64,000 nt of DNA, from positions 46,534,264 through 46,598,263 of the forward strand of contig CM036621.1 of NCBI GenBank assembly GCA_020746105.1. The letters run 5' to 3'. Both the position numbers and the translations under genes were made by a program. Under the pieces are notes generated by a model. That model had not been told where the DNA came from, made no database searches, and saw nothing but the letters and a program-made list of their open reading frames with translations. This DNA is from Trogon surrucura. Its lineage: Eukaryota > Chordata > Aves > Trogoniformes > Trogonidae. Each line of letters begins with the position of its first letter. Position 1 is the first letter of the stretch. Below are positions 50,099 to 61,255 of the stretch, piece by piece.

Positions 50099-52534
50099 AA
50101 CAGCTAAGCAAGCGCAGAGGCAGGAACGAGGTGTGGGAGCAAGCTGGGGAAGAAAATGGGACCTGCTGAAGTGAGTACTCATGGCAGAGGAGATATTGGT
50201 GGTAAAACCAGTTGGTCAATCCATGAACTTTCTCCTCTGCGGCCCCAAGCTCCACATGTGCCTTAAGTGTTGGTGAGCGGTACCTGTAGCTGGAGGTGCC
50301 TGTCCTGTGCGGGAGGGCTTTTAGCTCGGGTTATCTTGGCTGCTGTGGCCCTGTTGTAGAAAGGGTTTGCAGTGAGGCTGCTCTCATTCTGCCTCGAAAG
50401 GAATTACTTTGGTTTTTGGTAGTATTTAATGACAGTAAAATCTTGCCCTGAATCTTTCTAGGCACTTGAGTTTTCAATCCTAGGCTTAAGAATTATGCCA
50501 AACCTCAGGGTTACCATGATTTTGTTCAGTCCTTACCTGTACCCACATGCTTCCCTCCTTTCCTTCTAATGGCAGTCATCATCTGATGAAAGGCTTGGTG
50601 ACAGAAATGAAAAACTTATTCTTTTCCATACCATTCCTTGCTCTAAAAGCCCGAAATGTTTAAAAATTTGCCTGCTGCATTTTCCTTATTCTGCCATGTT
50701 ATTTTTCAAAGCAGGTCCTTCCACGACAAATGGGAATGCATGGCTCTCAATTTGCTGGTGGTCTATATTCTGGTGGGGGTTTTTTTTGTCAGATTAGCCT
50801 TAGGTAGTGGCATCTTGCATTGCACACACGCGTGTACGTATATGCAGCAGCACCGTCTCGCGTGCGTTGTTCTGTGCGGAGGAGCTGCTGATGGGTGCAA
50901 TGCCCCCTTAAGAGGGAAGATTCCTAAACTGCTGGTAAACAAGAGCCCCATCGATCGGTGTGTTTCTAAACCACACATTCAAAGTCCTTTCTGATGACTT
51001 TATATATCTAGTGTCTACTTTCGAGGACAGATAATAATTTTACGTGCATAATAAAAATCACTGTATTGTGAGGGGTGCCTTGTATTTCTAATGGTGTCCA
51101 CAGGAGTTAAAAATAGCTTTGCTTTACATGGTTTTATTAATCACTTGATGTGTGTTTAAGGAACCTGGCATAAGGTGTTGCCAGTGTACAAGGGGCAGGT
51201 TGATGGCCCTACCCCAAGGTGAGGGCTGGCTGAGCTCCCCACCTCTGAGGGCCACCAAAGCTATGCTTGAACCACCCGCTCTTTTGACTTCTCCTCCAGC
51301 AGTCCAAAACCCAAAGCAACTTGAAATATTTGCCATCTCTGCTGTGTATTTGTGCTTTGGTGCACCCTGTAGAGGGAGAAATGAGTCTGGATGGGGTTGG
51401 GTGCTTCTGGAAGAGCCTTGTTCTGAAGAACCCCGTTCATGTGTCCTTCCCTGCTTAGCTCGGACAAAATGCAAGGCTGCTTGCCTCCAGTGCTCTTGGG
51501 CTTGGAGGTGCCCACATGGTCCCAACTCCCATGGATAGTTGTTACAGAAGTAGAAACCGCATTTTTTTTCCGTCTTCCCTTAATCCCATGTTGCTACTAA
51601 AGAATTTCAAATGCAGCAGTTCAGCACTCTTCCTCACTGAAGCTGCCTGTGGCTCCAGGTTTCGGGTCTTATTCCACGATCCTGGGGTGCAGTTGCAGAC
51701 ACAGACTCCGAATTTATAGCACTGAGGTCAGAGGTAGCCCTCTGAAGTTGCTTCTACTCAAAAGTGGTTGCGGTTTGTTTCAGTGAAAATGAAGTGAACC
51801 AAGAAGAAACCAGGCTGATGGGCCTTTGCTGAGGAGAGCAAGAACCTGGAGAACCCACCGTGTCACCTGCTAGAGAATCGAGTGGCTGGAACTACACAGT
51901 CACCTGTAAAATTTGTAGATATTAAATGAGCCACAAACTGTTGTACTTGCTATTTGGTGCCTTTGGTTTTTGAAATGTTTAGCAAAAAGTGGGCATGCGT
52001 GTGCCGTTCCCACTACTCGGTAAATTGTTTTGTCCTGAGTCTCTTGAGAGTGGGTATTTTTCCAAGGTGTTCCGAAAAAAACCCGTGAATTGTAATTTAA
52101 AATTTACGTTACAACACAAACTGCACAGACTTTCTTCTGGAAATCTTGGCAGCTTTGTATTGTTTCAAGGCACTCATCTAAGAGTCAAGAGTTTATTTAC
52201 TTCCAGGCCATATATGTTGCAGCACGATGTCCTCAAACGGGCGGAAGGCGAGCAAATATTTTTGGGGTGGATTTCAACTACTTAAAATACTCCTTCTGTG
52301 GGTTTCAGTCTAGAGGGATGTAGACCAAGTGTTTTGCGGTGGTTTTTGTCTCTAGGCGTGCCAGACGGGTTTTCCTTGCTTGTGTTTTCCTTAGCCAGTC
52401 TCTCTGCAGGGCTGAGTGCGGGTCACTGAGCTGTGCTGCCCTGCAGGGTTGAGGTGTCACCTCCCCGGTGGTGACACGTGGCCAGCAGCTGTGGGACAGT
52501 CTGCTTGGGGTTCATGAGGAGCTGCACACACCAG
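50099..52534. other. Unique-looking non-coding DNA
   Basis: I see no gene or element. Overlapping frames of 128-133 codons on opposite strands at 51124-51538 sit in a GC-richer patch and show no domain on either strand. Confidence 0.5.
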
Positions 52535-52582
52535 CTTCTTTCGAGGTCCCTTCCAACCCCTAACATTCTTGCGATTCTGGAA
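52535..52582 (+). mobile_element. CR1 LINE terminal remnant (about 48 bp)
   Basis: TCTTTCGAGGTCCCTTCCAA followed by CCCCTAACATTCTTGCGATTC is the last part of a CR1 3' UTR, of the same subfamily as the 49.7 kb copy. Nothing of CR1 is visible to the left, so this is either an extreme 5' truncation or the surviving end of a decayed copy. Confidence 0.8.
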
Positions 52583-54417
52583 TCTCTTTGGCAGCCAGAG
52601 AACAACAGAACTATGGGATCGTGAAAGCTCGGAAAACCTCTTTTCCACCTTTGCTTTTCTTTCAGTGCAGATACAAAAACCAAAGACACAGGATAAGTGT
52701 TAAGGGGAGGGTGGATCAGAGACAATCCTCACCGTATTTCATCCTGTTAACAAAACAGGCCTTTGGAATGGTACAGCAGCACGAAGAGGTGTGTCAATTT
52801 GTTAATCAAATTAATTTAAAAAGTAGCTTTTCAAAATAAAAGCAATGCCTTAAGTAAATATAGTCTTTTTTTTTTAATATAACCATAAAACTCTTAGTCC
52901 TGTTAAAGGTAACACGAATACTACACTCAAGCACAGTACTTAAAAACGATTGAAATGAATGTTGTGAACGTACATGAGCTGGACACTGGAAGGGACAAGG
53001 ATGCGTTGCTTTGTGACATTCTCCGCCTCCTTTCTACGGTGGCACAAAGAGGTGTCCGATCCTCAGAACTACCCTCAGCACACGACACGTGTCAGGGTAT
53101 TTGTAACTGCTGCACAGAAATACTGGTACCCTGTTTTTCTTCCCCAAACTATTTCTCTCCGAGTTCTTCAGCCTCGCTTCAAATTTCTAGTGCAGAACAA
53201 TCCTCAACCATGACAACGTAAGGCCAGGTCCTGCTTGCTTCATCCAGCCAACTTCAGCATCTCTGCAGAAGGCGGCGAGCAAGGTCTGACCTCGCACACC
53301 TCACGGTTTGGGAAACCTCTAAAACCTTCCTTCTAATACCAGCACCGCTGGGTCTTTCAAAGCGGCCTGAAGCTCACCTTCAGGGCTCATGATCACCAGA
53401 GGATCCTCACAGCTTCTCCTTGTGACTACGGGGCTGAGTAGCTACGCTCACTGCTGCACCAGCTGGTGCCTGTCACCAAAGACTGCGGCTGTTCTGGGCT
53501 TGGTGGTGGTTATCACAGTTCAAGAAATGAGTAGAATACCTCTGCCCCCCCATTGATAATTGATTCTCTTTTTGGTGCACTGCAGTTTTTAGTTTCTTGG
53601 GGTGAAAAAATCAGCTATCTTCTTAAGACTTAAAGGTGCTGCTTCTGCTTCCTTGGAGGGTTCTTTCAGGACGTGGCACTCGGATAGTGAGAACTGTGTG
53701 TACAGCATATCTTGAGCTGCCAGAAAAACACCAAGATGCGGTCTCGATGCCAAGTTTTGGAAGGGCAGGGGACTGTAGAAACAGCTGGGACCTGGGTCAT
53801 CACCGCTTGGGTGTGGCAAAGCTCTGCTGATGGCTCTCCCTTCTAGCTGCTTTGCTCAAAAGCTTATGAATGTTGTAAACACTGGCTTTCACAGGCAGAT
53901 CTTTCAAAGAAATGCTGGAAGTGAGCTGCTTGTTAGTCCCAAGCAGGACTATCAAGATGATTTTACCAGCTGTGTCCTATTTTCTTACTTCGCACCTTTC
54001 CTAGAGTCCTGTGCTGCCCATCTCCCTTCTGGCAGTAATTCCCCATGCCCTCTGCCCCATGAGCTGTCTCCTTTACAGTTAGCTATCAATTTCTTACTGC
54101 TCTCTTTACCTTTTTGCTAGATTTTCATGGCTGACAGTGATCAAGAGATTTCATTGATGGAGCACAAGATGAATAGGCTGTGCATGGCAGTAGCAGCATA
54201 GTGAAAAAATTTGCTAAAACCGGAGGCAAGTGCTTCTGATTTGTAAGTGTTGTACATGCACATTTGTGTCATTCCTGTCTGTGCAGTGTACAGTGCTGGA
54301 AATATCAATAGGTAATTCAGTGTGAATATTTTAAATCTCACTGATTCATTATACATTGCAGAGAAATTTGTTCTGAGAGGGAGTTCTTCTGAGGCTGAAC
54401 ATTTTCCTCATGTGTTG
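52583..54417. other. Unique-looking non-coding DNA
   Basis: No gene, RNA gene or mobile element is recognised. The composition is less T-skewed than the left part of the window, with more A+C on the + strand around 52.9-53.5 kb. Confidence 0.5.
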
Positions 54418-54515
54418 CCTGATCTAGTTGAGAGGCATCCCTGCCCACGACAGGGAGGTTGGATTAAATGATCTCTAAGGTCCCTTCCAGCCTAGGCCAT
54501 TCTATGATATGATTT
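54418..54515 (+). mobile_element. CR1 LINE 3' tail (about 98 bp)
   Basis: CCTGATCTAGTTGAGAGGCA, GACAGGGAGGTTGGATTAAA and CAGCCTAGGCCATTCTATGA match the tails at 9.56 and 37.91 kb with only a few differences. All ORF2 sequence is missing. The truncation point is within about ten bases of that of the 37.9 kb copy. Confidence 0.93.
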
Positions 54516-56713
54516 TGTAGGTGGCCAATGATTTTTCAGGGTGGCAAGCTGCAAAGTGAGATGGCATGTCTGGGGTAGGGATTCTGTGGAGATGATGCTT
54601 GGGGGCTGCTGGGGGACTGATGGGCTTGAACTTAGCCCATCTCCTCTTCTTTGTGGTCTTTATATTCAGTGATCAATATATTAAGAAATGACATACATCA
54701 GAAGGGTTAACTTATTAATAATAAGATATTTGACCACAGCCTGGGAACATGCTGTAACTCCTCGGCGTACTTAGGCAGCTGGATGGAAGGCATCTATATA
54801 AATTAAGTACACCATGAAAATAAGTATGGCATCTGCAGCGAGCACAAAGGAAAAGGTTGGATACATGGTGGAATCCTTTTGGGAGTGATTCCTGTCTTCT
54901 TTTCACTTGAAAATACAATTGTTCTGGTTTTTTTTTTTTTTTTTTTCTTTTCTGCTGCATTCTTTGGAGCATTGTTTGTGCTATCCTTGATCATTAACTG
55001 CCGAAGCATCTTCAATTCATGTGGGCACCCTTGGAAGTCTGTTTTCCATCTTTCTGAAGATTCCAACTAGTTAGGTTGCTTTTGTCATTCAATTTTCTCT
55101 TGTTTACAAAGTTATTAGGAAGCTGGAATACAAGCCCTGTGTGTTTTGCCCTAGGAAACATCAGTAGTCCGCTCACCATTCCAGAAATTCCTCTCGGTTC
55201 ATTTTTTTTTCTCTGTAACAGAGCTCAAAAACATTCTGAATGCTGCAAATGTAAATCTGAAAAGGTCAAACCTCATGTATGCCAGAGACAGGAGTACAGG
55301 ATGACAACGATGCAGGGGCACAGATGAATTTTAAACCGTGGATTGAGAACAGTATGGTCAGAGAAAATTGTCACAGTACATGCCTTGAGTATTGAGGAGG
55401 AGTTTAAGGTAAAGCAGCAAGGATTTCTCTTGTGTTGCCCGGTGAGTTTTAACGTACAGCAGAGAGGAATCAAAACATGAGATTTAGGGCTAGGAAACGG
55501 GTAAGGAGTTGCAGGAACTGAGGTCGTTCTTTGCTTTTGCTTCCTCTGCAGGATCCCGGTGGCAGAGACAGAAAATGGAGAGATTTTCCTGTGGGCTGGG
55601 GTTGTGTGGAAGGCACTGGTTTGAGTATGGGTTGATGCCGACCTCGCAGCTGAGACGCGTTTCTGTTCCGTGCGTCAGTTCCTGTGCGAGCTTGCTGGTT
55701 TTATGCTGAAAGCCTGTCCAAAGGCTTCGGTTTGGGTGAAGTCCTCTTCATACAGCATTTCAATAATGCTGGGATTGGCTTTGCCTTGATGCATTTGCAA
55801 TTCAAGAAGTGTAAAACTGTGCTCAGTGCAGGGGGAATCTCATGCTAGAGTAACAGAATTGACAAATGTCAAGTGTTTTCAGCTGCCGCTTTGCACGTGG
55901 TGTACAAAGGATGAACAATTCTTGCTAGTTGGGCATTTGGTCTATTGAAATGTGGGCTAGAATTGATTTTTCAGGGAGGCCGTTGATGTGCACTGTGGGT
56001 TTGCAGGGGTTGTCACTGCAACACTATTGCATGGATGCTGTTGTGCCAGCGAAAGGCAGCACGGCAGCGTATGAGAGCTGAACAGGGCTAGTTTCTCTGT
56101 CACTGGCTGGAGGAAAGGAAAACAAAAATAACTGTCGGTGTAAAACACAGCGAGATGCAGCCAAAGCTGTTGGAGACATTTGTCATTTAACAGAGCAGGC
56201 AATCATGGGTCTTTTTGGTTTAAATGACATGCAAGTAGGATAATATGTTCAGGATTATAACGTGCACTAGTTCTAGGAAATGAGAAACTGAGAATGTGAA
56301 TGTTTTCCTAGTAGCGGATGCCTTGAAGCATGAGAATTGCCGGCAGACTCCTCTTCCCCTGCCGACACCGGCGCTGCTTAGCCACTGCCAGCTTCCTCAT
56401 CCTGAGATCCCACCTTGCTATTAATGCCTTGAAGTGACTTGGCACAGTGAGAAAAATCTCATACCTTAAATCATTTTGGGGAACGACCCGAGCTAGAAAT
56501 GAAAGGTGAAAGGTGCTGGGGAATGCAACCCAGCGTGCCCTGACTGCGGGGCGCTGGCTGGTGCCTCTCCAGACCGGGGACCGAGGAGCAGGTTGTGGCG
56601 TGGTGGCTCCTGAGCCGGCCCGAGGGATGGATGTGCTCCTCAAAGGCGATGGGAGGCCAAACCCCTGTGCCCCAGTTCCCCTGCCCCAGCTGTGTTTCAT
56701 ACGTGTTCATCTG
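54516..56713. other. Non-coding DNA with a T19 tract and a GC-richer block
   Basis: T19 lies at 54928-54946. From about 56,340 to 56,700 the sequence becomes richer in G+C and CpG (for example CCGACACCGGCGCTGC near 56361 and GACCGGGGACCGAGGAG near 56573). It abuts the CR1 that follows. The two overlapping minus frames of 130 and 166 codons run through the block and partly through CR1, with no domain. Confidence 0.5.
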
Positions 56714-56925
56714 CTCTTTGCTATGAGGGTGGTGAGACACTGGAGTGGGTTTCCCGGAGAAGCTATTGATGCCCCATCCCTGGAAGTGTTCAAGGACAGA
56801 TTGGACGGAGCTTGGAGCAACCTGGTCTAGTGGGAGAGAGGTGTCCCTGCCCACGGCAGGGGTTTGGAACTGAGTGATCTTCAAGGTCCCTTCCAACCCA
56901 AACCATTCTGTGAGTCTGTGATCTG
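56714..56925 (+). mobile_element. CR1 LINE 3' fragment
   Basis: It starts within the end of ORF2 (GCTATGAGGGTGGTGAGACA at about 56720, then GAAGCTATTGATGCCCCATC and TGGAAGTGTTCAAGGACAGA) and continues into the 3' UTR (GTGTCCCTGCCCACGGCAGG, GTGATCTTCAAGGTCCCTTC, AACCATTCTGTGAGTCTGTG). The last codons, WSNLV stop, are intact. About 212 bp remain. The CAACCCAAACCATTCTG tail is another subfamily again. Confidence 0.94.
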
Positions 56926-57031
56926 TATTTGGTGTCCACCTTGGGCTTTTCTTCAGCAGGCTGTGCAGCACACAAAATTCACGTCACTGTCGTGGCACAG
57001 GGGGAGGCAGTTGCTACGGGCCAGCAGTGTC

Positions 57032-57091
57032 ACCAGTAAGCAGGGAAGAAACGAGGGACCTACCAGTAAGCAGTGGGAAACGAGGAACCCG
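57032..57091. repeat. Imperfect 30-bp tandem duplication
   Basis: ACCAGTAAGCAGGGAAGAAA followed by CGAGGGACCT (57032 onward) recurs as ACCAGTAAGCAGTGGGAAAC followed by GAGGAACCCG (57062 onward), a period of 30 with small shifts. Confidence 0.85.
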
Positions 57092-60000
57092 CCAATTTAC
57101 AATCACTCTTCCCCGCCTTGAAAGAGCCGAGGATAAAGCTTACAGAAAGGCATTTCCAGCTGGAATATCTTCAAATAAATTCAGGTCCTCCTTAAAAAAT
57201 TTTTCTCACTGTTTTTTGGTATCTGTTGCATTTACTGAACATGCTGTTACTTGCTGTTCATGTAAACTAATTGAATGTTATTTTGTTTAGACAATGGTAT
57301 ATATACATGCATATAATCAGTATGTGTAGATGCATTTCTATAAATGTGTTAGCTGATAGGATAACATTGTCTGTATAACAACCCTTCTATTTTATCATCT
57401 TCAACATATATAATATGGATTTGGAAAGGTGTTAGGAAGAAAAAGGCTTTACTTTAAATAAATTGAAAGAGAGAGAGGGTTCAAGGGCTGTTATTCATTA
57501 AATAGAAATTTTCTTTAAAGATGTTAGCTCATAACTCCAGGCAGCATATGTCTCCTCTCCAGAGAGCCCTACTTGTGAAAGCAGCGTTGCTTGCGAGGGA
57601 GGGAATCACTGACTTGAAAAAGACTGGGTTATTTTGTCCAATCTGCCCTAGTTCAGAGCCTTTTCATCTTTGTGGCTATTTAGCAGAGCCAGAAGCGTAA
57701 CCCAGAGACTCGTCTATTTTATTTTTCTTTCTGATTAAAAAAAATTAATAAAAAAAATTAATAAATCTCACCAGAAGACTGAGTGCTCAGGCTCGGTGTG
57801 GACACTGCTGACTGCACCAGTGTGGCGTTTCTGGATGCTTTTTGTAGCAGTTCCCAATTAATCATTTGCTCATTTCAAATAATTTGCTGCTGTCTTCCTA
57901 CACTCTTCCTTCCCGCCCTGAGAAGTCGTAGCTCTGTCTTGTGGCTTTCCTAAGCGTATGCCTGAAATTGCTCTCTGGTCATTTCTGTGTCCGTAGAGCT
58001 TGGATGGAGCTCGGAGAGAGCGGTGGGACGGCCGCTGCTGTGCCTTGTCCCTGAGATGGGCAGCAAAGACCCTGAACCCCAGCAGCACTGGGGGAGAAGT
58101 TATTGTGTGGCCACATCCACCTTGCTCTCTGAAAATTTGTTTGCAGTAGCGCAAGACTTTAATTTTGATTTGCCCACTCCCCCATTTGCTGATAACTTTT
58201 TTTTTTTTCTATGTCTTTCCCCTTCCGTGGGGAGGAGGGACCCCTTGGATCGGAGAAGCTTTGATGGACTTCTGGTGGCTTTCTGGGAGGTGCTGCTTGG
58301 ACTGGCGCAGAGAAAGCTCTGGGAGGCGTGGCTTTAAGATGAGAAATGAGAGATAAATAACTTCAAATTAAAAAAATAAAACTGAACCAACAACAACAGA
58401 ACAAAACCTGAAATCTTTTTTGTTTTTTTCTCTTCTGATTACTTCTAGGTAAATGGTACCTTAAGGGGTATCTTAAGCTGTAAAAACAAGTATCTTAATT
58501 TACACTTTTCTACTTGCAGTCATCACACAAAAACCAATATAACCAAACAGAAATTACTTTTTTTTTTAAAAAAAAAGGGCTTGATTTTGTTTTTTCCCCT
58601 CGTTCTGATGTATTTTTTGATTACTAAGAATGATGACACTTCTTGGCGTTGCCGTTTTTACAGGTTTGCTTATTGCATTGCTCGCAACTCTCGGTCTTTG
58701 TTTTATTTAGCTGTGGTTTTTAATTTCCTGCTTGTGGCGGGGAACGTGTTTGTCAAACGCTCCGTAGCTGGCGTTGTGCGGCTTGCCTTTCCGCTCCCAG
58801 TTACCCAGTTATGGCAGCGTTTGCTTCACAGACGATTTGGGTACAAGTTGACAGCACGTGGCTATATTCGGTATAACCTGCAGCAGCTCCTGTCAACTCG
58901 AGTGTGACTTAAAGCCCGATGTTTTCAGTGGTCATAAATCAGTGTTTAGTTTTGCTGGAACTTGGGACTGAGCTTTTAAACGAAAAATGTGTTCTCGCTC
59001 GTGCTGTGTCCTTGTTGGGTTAACTTGGTCTTGAAACTAATGTATTAATTTCATTTTTGGAATCAGATTATTTCCTTTTTTTTTTTTTTTTTTCCTGGGA
59101 AGGAGAAGAGGGTTGGGAAGAACTTTAGGGCAATTTAAGAAGTCTTCTGATGGCAAGAAAGGTGTTGGGACACTGCAGCTGGTATCTTAGACTTTCCTGA
59201 GCTGAGCGTGGGGACTTCACTGTTGGTCCAACACGGTCTTGGTTGCATCATGTTCAAGTGGTTCCCAGTATGCTGCTTGCACTTCATCTGCGATTTTCCA
59301 GCTTAAGAAGGTGAAGCCTGGCAACTACATTGGAGCAAGCTGAGTAGTATCTTTGGTCAGGAAGGGGGATATTAAAGCTACGGCAAACCTTCTACCTGGT
59401 GTAATATTTGCAGACATCTACAGACTATTTTTTGAAGGTTTTGTGTTTGTTTTTATTTCCCTTTTGTAATACACAGAACGTATTTCATCATGCAGTCACC
59501 TGATTCTGCTCATGGATTTCAGACCTCATCTAGATGCTAAAACTCCTGAGATTTCTTATTATGCATCAGCTCTGTCCCTGGACAGACTTAGTGTGCTGTG
59601 TGCATCTGGGTGGCTGCAGCATTTACGCAAATGCTGTCCATGGGGTGGTTTGGCACTTCTTAGTCCCGTGCGAGACTGTGTGTTGCAGGTGAAAGCCTAC
59701 GTGCTCAGAAGAAGTGGTAAAGTAATACTCCTTGGTGTGCTTTTTATTTCTGTTGTCCTCTTTGTCAAGGAAAATTCATCCCAGCACAGAACTGTGAATT
59801 GTGCATTTTGCAAGTTAACGCGCATCTCGTGAGCTGTTTGGAGCGAAAGGAGCCCGTCCCAGCCAGGTAGGGAGTAGAGGATCGTGTGTAATTTTATTGA
59901 CACCATGGGTGGGCATTTTGGCTGTTTGCAGCCACTGAACAACATTAACCTGAAGGCAAGGAGGATGGCTGGTGATGCTTTTTTGCACCCCTTTCAATAC

Positions 60001-60196
60001 TGAGGGCCTGATGTTATTTCGAACACATGCCAGGTCCAGCATTTTGGGTTGGCCCCATGGTAAGGTGGACTTGCTCTCCTTCGCATAGAAATGGAAGTTA
60101 CTCCTCACCAGGCCAGGTTTTGAAATGTGCATTCTCATGTTACTGTGTTTAATGCAATTTAGAATGCTTTTACTATAGCAAATCTTTATTACTAAT

Positions 60197-60224
60197 GCTA
60201 TCTAATATTATTATATTAGATAGC
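60197..60224. repeat. Perfect 12-bp inverted repeat with a 4-base loop
   Basis: GCTATCTAATAT, a TATT loop and ATATTAGATAGC form a perfect 28-base palindrome. It is AT-rich and could extrude as a small cruciform or fold as an RNA hairpin. It is too short for a canonical microRNA precursor, and no T-run following a GC-rich stem suggests a terminator. Confidence 0.95.
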
Positions 60225-61255
60225 CATGGAATAATGATCTGTTGTGGTAGAGCGGCAAGAAAAGGCCATTACGTATTACGTGAGCATTTCACCTTGTGTA
60301 ACTCTCGATTTGCAACAGAACAGGAGAAAAAAAGAAACTTTGAGCGCAAGGGAGAAATTGATTGTGCTTTTCTCATGGTGTTGACGTGGTTTTTCCTCTA
60401 CCAGAGGTTTCTGCTGCCTTCCATCATCAGGGTGAATCAAAGCAGGTGCTGAGGCTAGGTGTTGAGAGCTGTCTTCTGGGTGAGTCACGGTCTCTCTCCC
60501 CAAGGTACATGCTGAAGCTGGTTTCTGTGAGCACTCTCAGTTTCATGAGAATAATACTTTCACTTTCATCAACAACAGGGACTACTGACAAAGTCTAAAC
60601 CAGCCTGGGTTTCTCCAGGGCAAGAAAAGATATCCGGGGGAGTCTCGGTTTTATGAGAAGTGCAACAGTTTTGGAGACTGAGGAAAAGGTTTTGCACCGT
60701 TTAGATGCAGTTTGCACCGTTTTGTATGCAATTTGTCCAAATGGAAACTTGTGTCCCAGCATCCTGGGTCCCACAGGCGCGAGTGAGCTGAAACACCCAA
60801 CCTGAGAGAAGTGGAAGAGGCTTCCTGTGCAAAAAATGTAGAGAGCAAAAGGAATTGCTGCAGTCAAAGAGCCTGAGTTTGGCACTAAGAACTGGAAGCA
60901 TGCAGGATGAAGCCCATGTAACCTCGTGGATGAAAATCAGAGTATAATGCAGAGGAACACATGACAGCGTGCTGCTTGTCGCATCCTACGGAACAGGTCT
61001 TTGTGCTTCTGAGGGCTTGTGTCTTTTCAGCTGGTTGCAGTGCAGCTCTGCTTTGCCTTCACATCTTCAGGTAATTCCTAGCGCCTTTTCCAAGGCCTAG
61101 CTGTACAGCCAGGGGTTAAAGTAGCGCATCCTGTTATGACAGGAAAATCTGAAAGCAAGCTGGAGAGGCTGACTCGAGGGAGCCTGACTTTGGGCTTGGC
61201 TCTCAAGCCGGGGGAGCAACCTGCGTTTGTGGCATGAACCGTCTTCAACAGTGTA

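Larger units (their letters stand above)
56926..61255. other. Non-coding DNA with simple repeats
   Basis: This stretch holds an approximate 30-bp tandem duplication (57032-57091), AT-rich TTAATAAAAAAAA repeats (about 57735-57765), T12 (58197-58208), T18 (59076-59093), a 28-bp palindrome (60197-60224) and a 20-bp period duplication (60691-60731). A 108-codon + frame (58581-58907) has two hydrophobic stretches but no recognisable family and starts on a T-tract. I do not call it a gene. Confidence 0.5.

Noticed and set aside
54160-54220. GGCAGTAGCAGCATAG, superficially like a spliceosomal U4 start
   Set aside because: The remainder of U4 is absent and no snRNA promoter element is visible.
58581-58907. 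108-codon + strand frame with two hydrophobic segments
   Set aside because: It starts in a T-tract, matches no family I know and has no supporting splice or promoter signals.
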